Origin: Minisyncoccota bacterium | Lineage (GTDB): Bacteria > Patescibacteriota > Minisyncoccia > Minisyncoccales > CG1-02-41-26 | Reading direction: 5' to 3' | Length of the DNA stretch: 11,393 bases | NCBI GenBank assembly: GCA_028715435.1 | Contig: JAQURU010000023.1 | Coordinates: forward strand, 1-11,393 | Shown here: one piece after another, positions 1 through 5,784 of the stretch | Layout of the letters: each line of letters begins with the position of its first letter | How positions within the stretch are numbered: the first letter of the stretch is position 1 | Notes under the pieces: generated by a model | The model's input: only the letters and a program-made list of their open reading frames with translations | What the model was told of the DNA's origin: nothing | Databases searched by the model: none | Translations under genes and position numbers: made by a program

Positions 1-223
1 CGAAATTATAGCAATGCAACCAACTATTTTAAATGGTAATCTTGAGGAAATTCATTAGTTCTTGGAAGGGTATCGAGAATCAAAAAGAAGGTTAGTGGGT
101 TCATTTCTTTTATATTAAAATCGGGCGGGAGGACAACTATATCAATATACATGCACCAGGTTCGAACATCGTCCAATCCTCCCCGCACTTGACGGATTTT
201 CGATTTGTAGTAGAGTTTAGCTT
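1..223. other. Gene-poor left edge, no supported gene
   Basis: I see no gene here that I can support. A plus-strand frame open from base 2 ends at a TAG at 56-58 (18 codons, reading EIIAMQPTILNGNLEEIH) and could be the last residues of a gene starting left of the window. It is too short to judge. On the minus strand one frame is open from 221 to 26 (66 codons, stop at 24-26), with only an internal ATG at 151-153 and no clear start signal. The two readings exclude each other. The stretch also carries the GC-rich inverted repeat listed separately. Confidence 0.3.
125..186. repeat. GC-rich inverted repeat, possible structured RNA
   Basis: The arm gcgggagga (125-133) is complementary to tcctccccgc (177-186), giving nine pairs with one bulged C. 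An alternative pairing joins ggac (131-134) to gtcc (171-174). The enclosed 43 bases include the palindrome gttcgaac (160-167). Such a GC-rich stem stands out in AT-rich sequence and lies about 40 bases before a terminator, so a short structured transcript ending near 250 is possible. It does not fold as a tRNA. Function unknown. Confidence 0.35.
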
Positions 224-250
224 AAAAGACCTTATGGGTCTTTTTGTTTT
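224..250 (+). terminator. Rho-independent terminator
   Basis: An 8-bp stem, aaaagacc (224-231) with ggtctttt (237-244), closes a 5-base loop, and further T-rich sequence (tgtttt) follows to 250. It would end a plus-strand transcript entering from the left or from the structured element at 125-186. It insulates the isomerase gene from upstream transcription. Because the 5' arm begins with A's, weak termination in the minus direction is also possible. Confidence 0.7.
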
Positions 251-347
251 CAAAAATGTTCATTAAATTTTAACTGCTTGTCCGGCGGCATCACAAAAGG
301 AGAGTTTTAGTTGGTTTAGAAGAAATTGGTTTATTTACTTATTGAAA

Positions 348-353
348 AAGGAG
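348..353 (+). promoter_or_regulatory. Shine-Dalgarno site of the isomerase-like gene
   Basis: AAGGAG lies six bases before the ATG at 360, near-ideal spacing. It decides the start: a longer reading from TTG at 342 would put this site inside the coding sequence. It is the only clear Shine-Dalgarno site in front of any gene in the window. Confidence 0.85.
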
Positions 354-359
354 AAAAAA

Positions 360-1892
360 ATGGAATCATATCTTTCGCCAGAACAATGTTTTCCGAATAT
401 CTCTGAACTGTTTTCTGACGTGAAGAGGACACGCCTTTCAAAGGTGAAGCTTGGGGTAGTGTTCTCTGAAAGAAAGGTTTTTACACCAGATTATGGGTAT
501 GTCCAGTACGAAAAATTACTGAACGTTCTAAATGCTGATCCAAATATTGAAGTGGTTAACCTTGTTGATGCTGGAATGCCAGAAGGCGTACCAATGGCTG
601 GGGATTTTGATGGTGTTGAAGCAGCTATTCGCTTACTTCAGTATAAAGGCACCGATGCGCTTTTGGTTGGTGGCATTAATTATGCAGACGAGTGGTCTGT
701 GGGTACAATCGCGGCACACGTTTCCAGGGCTTTGAGAATTCCGATTTTCCATTACACTTGGGCTGACGCTTCAATTAAATCTGATGGAGAAAGAGAAACG
801 GACGTAGAGTGCGGAGCCTTACCAATGGGAGTTTACACAGGAATTAGAAGTGGTGTAAAAATGGACTACTTTCCGCTTTGTAACCCTGAATCTCCTGAGT
901 TTTCCAAAGCCCTAAAAGAGGCGATAGCTGTAAGCTCTGGAATTGCCTCAATGAGAAATGTAAGGATGTTGCAGGTTGGTGCCCCGGAACCAACATTCAT
1001 GGCTATTAGAGGCGACTTCTTTACTATGGAAGATCTTTTTGATCTAAAATTAGTTGAAGAAGAAACAGCCACCCTCATAGAGTTTATTCGGCATGGCTTA
1101 ATAAAACATCCCGACGCCTTTGGTGATGTAATGAAAGATTTGTCAGATAATTACGATTACTCGGCTGTAGAGGGAGAATTCCCGGATCTTCAAGCAAAAT
1201 TGGCATTAACCCTGATTTGGTTAGCTGAAATGCTTAAAAAAAAGCAATGTAATTCTGTAACAATCAGGTGCTGGCCAGAATTGCCAGCAATTCTTGAGAT
1301 GCTGGTTTGTAGCGTAAACGGCATTCTAAATGATTTAGGTATTCCAGCTCCGTGTGAAACCGACCTCCTAGGGGGAATTGGTTTAGCTTTTATTGATGGG
1401 CTGGGTATATATGATCCTGTGAGGCTGATGTTCTTTGCCGATTACCTAAGATTGTACCCAACAGTGCAAGAAGACAAGTCTGTTGTTGGGGAATGGCATT
1501 GCGGTCCGTTCGGAAGGTGTGGCTTGAGAGGCGCTTGCGCTGGCTGTAAGGGAAAAATCATAAAGGGTTGGATTTTACCAGAGAAGTCTGCCGGTCCGCT
1601 AGATGGTGACTATGGAAATTTAGGGGACAGTATAACCGTTGTACAGTTCCGTCCAAATGAAAAAAGACTTATTACGTTAACAGGGTATAACGGCAAAATT
1701 GTTGAAGGTCCTTATACAAAGGGGACGCATAGTTGGATTGAAGTTGATTCAGGCATCTACGACTTCATTAACAGTAATCCTGTTGATCACCACGGCAGTT
1801 GTGTTATAGGCAACAGGTTGCCTTTGGTGAAAAAAGCAGCAAAATGGATAGGACTTTCAACGCAACCCGCGTTCTTAGACAGCTTGCCCTAA
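360..1892 (+). CDS. L-fucose/L-arabinose isomerase-like protein
   Basis: Probable cytoplasmic sugar isomerase of the L-fucose/L-arabinose isomerase superfamily, whose known members convert aldoses to ketoses with a Mn2+-type metal. The protein is 510 residues from ATG 360. The C-terminal half carries the family signature: TIRCWPELP (301-309), GIPAPCETDLLGG (327-339), an acidic FFADY (358-362), GEWHCG (377-382) and HHGS (477-480). By analogy with E. coli FucI, Glu333, Asp361 and a His of the 477-478 pair are the likely metal ligands; this is inferred from motif order, not from an alignment. Residues 201-216 (VRMLQVGAPEPTFMAI) resemble the family's GxPxPxM segment. An unusual four-cysteine group (381, 387, 393, 396) follows GEWH. 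The gene stands alone between two terminators with its own Shine-Dalgarno site. The family call is firm; the true substrate is unknown and a non-isomerase role is possible. Confidence 0.8.
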   Translation: MESYLSPEQCFPNISELFSDVKRTRLSKVKLGVVFSERKVFTPDYGYVQYEKLLNVLNADPNIEVVNLVDAGMPEGVPMAGDFDGVEAAIRLLQYKGTDALLVGGINYADEWSVGTIAAHVSRALRIPIFHYTWADASIKSDGERETDVECGALPMGVYTGIRSGVKMDYFPLCNPESPEFSKALKEAIAVSSGIASMRNVRMLQVGAPEPTFMAIRGDFFTMEDLFDLKLVEEETATLIEFIRHGLIKHPDAFGDVMKDLSDNYDYSAVEGEFPDLQAKLALTLIWLAEMLKKKQCNSVTIRCWPELPAILEMLVCSVNGILNDLGIPAPCETDLLGGIGLAFIDGLGIYDPVRLMFFADYLRLYPTVQEDKSVVGEWHCGPFGRCGLRGACAGCKGKIIKGWILPEKSAGPLDGDYGNLGDSITVVQFRPNEKRLITLTGYNGKIVEGPYTKGTHSWIEVDSGIYDFINSNPVDHHGSCVIGNRLPLVKKAAKWIGLSTQPAFLDSLP

Positions 1893-1905
1893 TGCAAGCA
1901 AAATA

Positions 1906-1960
1906 ACAGAGGAGTAATAGTGGCGTTTAAACACCTAACCTTATTCCTCTGTTTTTGTTT
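1906..1960. terminator. Hairpin terminator shared by convergent genes
   Basis: A 12-bp stem with one G-U pair, acagaggagtaa (1906-1917) with ttattcctctgt (1941-1952), is followed by tttt-g-ttt on the plus strand, which suits the isomerase-like gene ending at 1892. The 23-base loop can pair further (ggcgttt with aaacacc, one mismatch). Read on the minus strand, the stem is followed by tattttgc, so it can also end the comF transcript, whose stop codon (1959-1961) touches the plus-strand T-run. Confidence 0.8.
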
Positions 1961-2684
1961 ACTTTTCTAGGCCTTCGCGGGCAATGGCAATGCCATAAAC
2001 TTTTTTAGCGCCATTGGCTTTTAAAACACGGGCGCACTCTTCCATTGTGGCTCCAGTGGTAAAAACATCATCAACTAAAAAAATTGTTTTCTTGGCTATT
2101 AAGTCAGGATTTTTTATTACAAAAGCGCCAAAGATGTTATGTTGGCGCTCTTGCCTGCTTAGGCCGACTTGGTCTTGAGTATTTTTTATTTTCATCAAAT
2201 TTTTTGTTTGTAAGTCCAGGCCATAGTAGATTGATAAAATTTTAGCCACAACAGCTGATTGGTTGTAGCCCCTTTTTCTAAGCTTTTTTGTGGTAATAGG
2301 CACAGGTATAAAAACTGCTGATTTATCCACAAGGGCTTGTTGGTTTTGGGTTAACATAAAGTGTGATATTATTAAGAAAGCTAATGGTTGGCATAAGTTT
2401 CTTATAAACGGTTCGTACTTGAACAGAGAAACCATTTTTTTCACAAGTTTATCTTGATAAGAAACAGCCGAAAATAATCCATTTAATTGAAATGTTTGAT
2501 GGCTTTGGCACTTTCCGTTTTTAATTACCCTATTAGGAAAGAAACAAAAAGGGCAGTATTGAAAGGGATTAATATCAATGGTTGCTAAGCAGTCTGGGCA
2601 AACCAAAGAGCCTTCTTTTTGGCAATTTAAGCAGAATTGAGGAAATAATAAATCTAAGAAAAAAGTTTTCCACTTTTTAAACAT
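1959..2684 (-). CDS. comF: ComF family phosphoribosyltransferase-like protein
   Basis: A ComF/GntX-type protein of 241 residues, the usual family length. The N-terminus has zinc-ribbon-like cysteines: Cys18/Cys21, Cys29/Cys32 and Cys44/Cys47, with Cys59 nearby. The C-terminal half is a type I phosphoribosyltransferase fold: PVPITTKKLRKRGYNQ (128-142 region) is typical of ComF, and IFLVDDVFTTGAT (201-213) is the PRPP-binding loop with its acidic pair Asp205-Asp206. ComF is needed for DNA uptake in naturally competent bacteria and is cytoplasmic; its exact chemistry is not settled. The gene is divergent from the pil operon, and its ATG (complement of 2682-2684) lies six bases from a perfect TATAAT, so the mRNA is probably leaderless. 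The adjacent type IV pilus genes support a competence role, which is inferred. Confidence 0.88.
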   Translation of the reverse strand: MFKKWKTFFLDLLFPQFCLNCQKEGSLVCPDCLATIDINPFQYCPFCFFPNRVIKNGKCQSHQTFQLNGLFSAVSYQDKLVKKMVSLFKYEPFIRNLCQPLAFLIISHFMLTQNQQALVDKSAVFIPVPITTKKLRKRGYNQSAVVAKILSIYYGLDLQTKNLMKIKNTQDQVGLSRQERQHNIFGAFVIKNPDLIAKKTIFLVDDVFTTGATMEECARVLKANGAKKVYGIAIAREGLEK

Positions 2685-2690
2685 TAGCCA

Positions 2691-2696
2691 ATTATA
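2691..2696 (-). promoter_or_regulatory. comF -10 element, leaderless promoter
   Basis: The minus strand reads TATAAT here, followed by six bases and then the comF ATG. The predicted transcription start falls on or next to the start codon, so the transcript would lack a leader. A -35 element is weak at best: only a TTATCT-like sequence lies 17-18 bases upstream. Confidence 0.6.
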
Positions 2697-2705
2697 ATTG
2701 ATTTG

Positions 2706-2714
2706 TGCTAAAAT
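2706..2714 (+). promoter_or_regulatory. Extended -10 promoter of the pil operon
   Basis: TGCTAAAAT reads as an extended -10 (TGN plus TAAAAT), with transcription expected to start near 2720-2722. The leader would be only about 8 bases to the ATG at 2729, or 17 to the ATG at 2738. I see no good -35 hexamer at the normal distance, and the upstream bases overlap the comF promoter. The two promoters share a 44-base spacer. Confidence 0.45.
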
Positions 2715-2728
2715 AGATAATTACTTGA

Positions 2729-3793
2729 ATGGTTTTTATGTCGTTGTTTTCAAAAAATTATTTAGGGGTTGATATTGGCGCTTCTAGCATTAAAGCAGTG
2801 GAGATTTCCGTGTCTGGCAAAAAGAAAAAGTTAGAAAACTATATTGAATTTAAATTACCTATTGGAAACGAGTCCTTAAAAACATTTCATGGAAATAATA
2901 TGGCGCTCTTGAGCGCTGAAGTTTCAGAGATTTTGCAGGCCTTGCTTAAACGAGCGAAGATAAAAACAAAAAAAGTTATTCTATCTTTACCTGATTTTTC
3001 AACCTTTTTTACCAGCTTTGTTTTACCTCCAATGACAGAAGCAGAAGTTCCCAAGGCAGTTGAGTTTGAAGCAAGGCATTATATTCCCTTGCCTTTAGCT
3101 GAAGTAACGTTTGATTGGCAGGTTATTGGTAAAGAAGAAACTGTGGCTGGAATGAAAAGAAAGATTTTGTTGGTAGCTGTGCCTAACGTTGTTTTACAAA
3201 ATTATCAGCGAATGGCCAATATGGCTCAATTGGAAATTACCGGCATGGAAGCAGAAGTTTTTAGCTTTGTTAGGTCGTCTAGCTTGGGAGGCAACTTTGA
3301 GTTTTTACCGGTTTGTATGGTGGATTTTGGCTGGGAAAGCACAACTGTTAGCATTGTTGAAAAGAAAAAAATGGCTGCCAGCTTTAGTTTTGATATTTCA
3401 AGCATTGCCTTAACGGAGGATTTGGCAAAGGCTTTAAAGGTTTCTTTAGAAGAAGCGGAAAAAATTAAATCTGCATTTGGGCTTGACCCGAAAAAGCCAG
3501 AAGTTGCCAAAGCGCTGTTGGATAAGATTAACCTGCTCACTTTGGAAATTGATAAAATATGCTCTGACTTTTTCCAAACAACAAGCAGAAGAGTTGAAAA
3601 TATTGTTTTATCAGGAGGGGCCGCTAATCTTTTTGGCTTAAGAGAATATATTGGTGCTAGAATTAAAAAAACTGTTTTTGTGGCTGACCCGTTTGCTAAT
3701 ATTAATTTTCCTTTAGTTTTAAACAAACGTTTAAAGCAGATTGGGCCATCTTTTGCTGTGGCCTTGGGGGCGGCCTTAATGCCAATCCAATAA
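2729..3793 (+). CDS. pilM: Type IV pilus assembly protein PilM
   Basis: Cytoplasmic actin-like ATPase of the PilM/FtsA fold, which binds the N-terminal tail of PilN and links the cytoplasm to the pilus alignment complex. In the 354 residues from ATG 2729 I see the phosphate-1 motif GVDIGASSIK (13-22), the second phosphate motif MVDFGWESTTVSIV (197-210), the adenosine motif NIVLSGGAANLFGLREYI (291-308) and the terminal FAVALGAALMP (342-352), all in family order. There is no signal peptide or membrane segment. An in-frame ATG at 2738 would give MSLFSKNYLGVDIG, closer to typical PilM N-termini; neither start has a Shine-Dalgarno site. It is first in the operon, three bases before pilN. Confidence 0.93.
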   Translation: MVFMSLFSKNYLGVDIGASSIKAVEISVSGKKKKLENYIEFKLPIGNESLKTFHGNNMALLSAEVSEILQALLKRAKIKTKKVILSLPDFSTFFTSFVLPPMTEAEVPKAVEFEARHYIPLPLAEVTFDWQVIGKEETVAGMKRKILLVAVPNVVLQNYQRMANMAQLEITGMEAEVFSFVRSSSLGGNFEFLPVCMVDFGWESTTVSIVEKKKMAASFSFDISSIALTEDLAKALKVSLEEAEKIKSAFGLDPKKPEVAKALLDKINLLTLEIDKICSDFFQTTSRRVENIVLSGGAANLFGLREYIGARIKKTVFVADPFANINFPLVLNKRLKQIGPSFAVALGAALMPIQ

Positions 3794-3796
3794 AAT

Positions 3797-4345
3797 ATGA
3801 AAAGCGAAATACTTAATATAATTCCAAAACCCAAAGCAACGCTTCCTTTATGGGTTAATTTTTCTGTTATTAGTTCGGCTATTTTGCTTTGCATCTTAGG
3901 GGGGATTTTTCTTTATTTTAAATTAGAAACAGCTTCTTGGCAGGAGAAGGCAAAAGCTAAAGAAGCGGAATATATGGCTCTTAACAACCCAGAAAACAGA
4001 GCAATTGAAGAAGAGGCGGGAAAAATTTCTAAACAATTAGAAAATTTTTCTAAGGCCTTTTTAGAAAAAAAACCGTCTTTTCTAGTATTTGATTTTTTAA
4101 AAGCAAATTGTCATCCGAATGTAGTTTTTGGCAGCTTTGATTTCTCTTGTAAATCTGGAGAGTTAAAGATTAAAGGCCAGGCAGATTCATACAAAATTTT
4201 AAGCGAACAAATACTGGCCTTAAAAGATATCAAAGAGATCAGCAATTTAAAGGTTTCTGATATCAGCTTAAGCAAGGAAGGAAAGGTCACGTTTAATGTG
4301 GGGCTTTTCATAAAGCCAGCATTTTTTCAAACTCAAAATCAATGA
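3797..4345 (+). CDS. pilN: Type IV pilus assembly protein PilN
   Basis: Bitopic inner-membrane protein of 182 residues. The short cytoplasmic N-terminus contains ILNIIP (5-10), which matches the INLLP-type motif by which PilN docks in a groove of PilM. One membrane segment follows (about 19-41), then a charged, probably coiled-coil stretch (about 45-92), then a ferredoxin-like domain (about 95-175) with the GELKIKGQADSYKILSEQI region typical of PilN/GspL-like proteins. Its last four bases (ATGA) overlap the pilO start, a sign of translational coupling. Sequence similarity in this family is low, so the call rests on length, topology, motif and position between pilM and pilO. No Shine-Dalgarno site. 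Confidence 0.85.
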   Translation: MKSEILNIIPKPKATLPLWVNFSVISSAILLCILGGIFLYFKLETASWQEKAKAKEAEYMALNNPENRAIEEEAGKISKQLENFSKAFLEKKPSFLVFDFLKANCHPNVVFGSFDFSCKSGELKIKGQADSYKILSEQILALKDIKEISNLKVSDISLSKEGKVTFNVGLFIKPAFFQTQNQ

Positions 4346-4872
4346 AAAGGCTTTTTATAGTTCCAGTTTTGTTATTTTTTTGCTTTCTTACTGTTATGTA
4401 TGCGGTTTTGCCGCAGTTTTCTGATTTTGATAAAGCCAAGAAACATTTTTTACAAAAAGAGCAGGATGTCATAAGCCGCCAAGATTATTATGCTAAACTA
4501 AAAAATGCATTAGCTCAAGCCACTGATTACAAGAATACTTTAGATGAAATTAGAGCGGCTTTGCCTGGTGAAATTTTCTTGCCCGCTTTGATTGATTTTT
4601 TTGATGCAAAAGCACAAAACAACGGTTTAATTTTAAAATCCTTTGCTCCTTCCCAAGTACCTGGCAGTAGTGAAGAAGATACAGATCAGAAAAAAGCGCC
4701 GTCTCAAGATTTTTTACTTTCTTTGAGCGGCGATGTCCTGTCTTTTGAGAATTTCTTGAAAGATATTGAAACATCAGCTCGGCTGATTCAAGTGGAAGAA
4801 ATCAATTTTCATAAAAGTGAATCAAACGAGGCATCATCAGAAATTAGCTTGTTGGTTAAAGTTTATTATTAA
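4342..4872 (+). CDS. pilO: Type IV pilus assembly protein PilO
   Basis: Bitopic membrane protein of 176 residues that pairs with PilN in the pilus alignment complex. It has a membrane segment at about 4-23, a helical charged region (about 28-72) probably forming a coiled coil with PilN, and a C-terminal ferredoxin-like domain (about 75-176). The signature stretch LPGEIFLPALIDFFDAKAQ (74-92) and the later LSLSGDVLSFENFLKDIE region are typical of PilO. Its start overlaps the pilN stop in an ATGA, so translation is probably coupled. One base separates its stop from the ATG of the PKD protein gene. Assignment uses order and topology as well as sequence. Confidence 0.85.
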   Translation: MKRLFIVPVLLFFCFLTVMYAVLPQFSDFDKAKKHFLQKEQDVISRQDYYAKLKNALAQATDYKNTLDEIRAALPGEIFLPALIDFFDAKAQNNGLILKSFAPSQVPGSSEEDTDQKKAPSQDFLLSLSGDVLSFENFLKDIETSARLIQVEEINFHKSESNEASSEISLLVKVYY

Positions 4873-4873
4873 T

Positions 4874-5776
4874 ATGGAATCAATTAATTTTAGTTTTAAA
4901 AAACTTTTTTACTTGTCTTGCGGTTTAGGCCTGATTGTTGTTACGCTTTTGGTTTTACAAGTTGTTTTTCCAGTGCAAACTATTGATATTCCATCTGTGG
5001 AAGGTTTGATAGGCCAAGTAAATATAAATTGGGATTTATTAAGAAAGCCCATAGCGATTCTACCCCCTTCTTTAGAAGTTGCTTTAGCTGTTTCATCGCC
5101 TACAACAACAGAGGGATCTTTAGTTGATTTAACAGCTGAAGTTACAAGCGTGGTTCAAGGGCCTTTTATTTATCATTTTGACTGCCAAAGCGATGGAGTT
5201 TTTGAACTGGAAACAGAATCAAGCTTTCAAAAAGAATACACAGCTTTGGGCCTTTGCCAATATGACCACGAAGGCACTTCAACAGCCAGTGTTTTGGTAG
5301 ATGGATTTTTGGACTATTTTCAAAATGGCCAAGAAGTAAAAGAAAAGAGAACGGCCCAGGCCTTTTCTAATATAACAATAACCAGCGGGAATTCAGCCCC
5401 AGTTTTTTCTTTTTGCGATGTTGACAGTATTGAAGGAACAACCCAAGTTAATTTTATATTTAATTTTGCTAGCCAAGCTCAAGACAAGGACGGCGATGAA
5501 ATAAGCTTTGAATGGGATTTTGGCGATGGCAATAAAGCCCAAGGCAATGATACTGAATATAGCTACAAAACAGAAGGTTTTTATGTGCCAAAAGTTACGG
5601 CAACAGACAGCAAGGGAGGATATTCCGTGTGCGTTGCTAAATCTTTAACAATTTTAAAAGGGCTTTCTGCCTTTGAGCAACCCAAAAAGCCAGAACAGCT
5701 TGGAAGAGAAAATCCATTTATTGCTCCCAGCAAAACATCAGGCTCGCAAGCAAATCCCAACATTCCAAGCGAATAG
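4874..5776 (+). CDS. Membrane-anchored PKD-domain protein in the PilP position
   Basis: A 300-residue protein with a short basic cytoplasmic tail, one membrane segment (about 11-33) and an extracytoplasmic remainder. A clear PKD (Ig-like) domain spans about 172-262, with WDFGDGN (214-220) and YVPKVTATDSKGG (237-249). A second, diverged Ig-like domain probably lies at about 65-170. Cysteines 104, 128, 181 and 253 could form one disulfide per domain. The C-terminus is low-complexity and contains LGRENPF (276-282), reminiscent of the basic-Asn/Asp-Pro-Phe motif of PilP-like proteins. A longer reading from 4817 would overlap pilO by 56 bases; ATG 4874, one base after the pilO stop, is preferred. 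It sits between pilO and pilB where diderms keep pilP. A PilP-like partnership with PilN/PilO is inference; adhesion or wall binding is an alternative. Confidence 0.75.
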   Translation: MESINFSFKKLFYLSCGLGLIVVTLLVLQVVFPVQTIDIPSVEGLIGQVNINWDLLRKPIAILPPSLEVALAVSSPTTTEGSLVDLTAEVTSVVQGPFIYHFDCQSDGVFELETESSFQKEYTALGLCQYDHEGTSTASVLVDGFLDYFQNGQEVKEKRTAQAFSNITITSGNSAPVFSFCDVDSIEGTTQVNFIFNFASQAQDKDGDEISFEWDFGDGNKAQGNDTEYSYKTEGFYVPKVTATDSKGGYSVCVAKSLTILKGLSAFEQPKKPEQLGRENPFIAPSKTSGSQANPNIPSE

Positions 5777-5784
5777 CGATAGCT

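Noticed and set aside
2..58. Possible C-terminal tail of a plus-strand gene entering from the left
   Set aside because: Only 18 codons are visible, with no recognisable motif; recorded in the left-edge entry but not called a gene.
120..190. tRNA gene suggested by gttcgaac and flanking GC-rich complementary ends
   Set aside because: The bases beside the T-loop-like motif do not pair as a T-stem, and I find no D-arm or anticodon arm on either strand.
342..359. TTG start at 342 for the isomerase-like gene (six extra residues)
   Set aside because: The AAGGAG at 348-353 would then lie inside the coding sequence; it is ideally spaced for the ATG at 360.
3226..3894. Long minus-strand open frame opposite pilM and the start of pilN
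   Set aside because: It is antisense to clearly recognisable pilM motifs, is low in complexity and matches no family I know; a shadow of plus-strand codon bias.
4817..4873. Upstream ATG at 4817 for the PKD protein
   Set aside because: It would overlap pilO by 56 bases and add 19 residues before a normal signal-anchor; ATG 4874 follows the pilO stop by one base.
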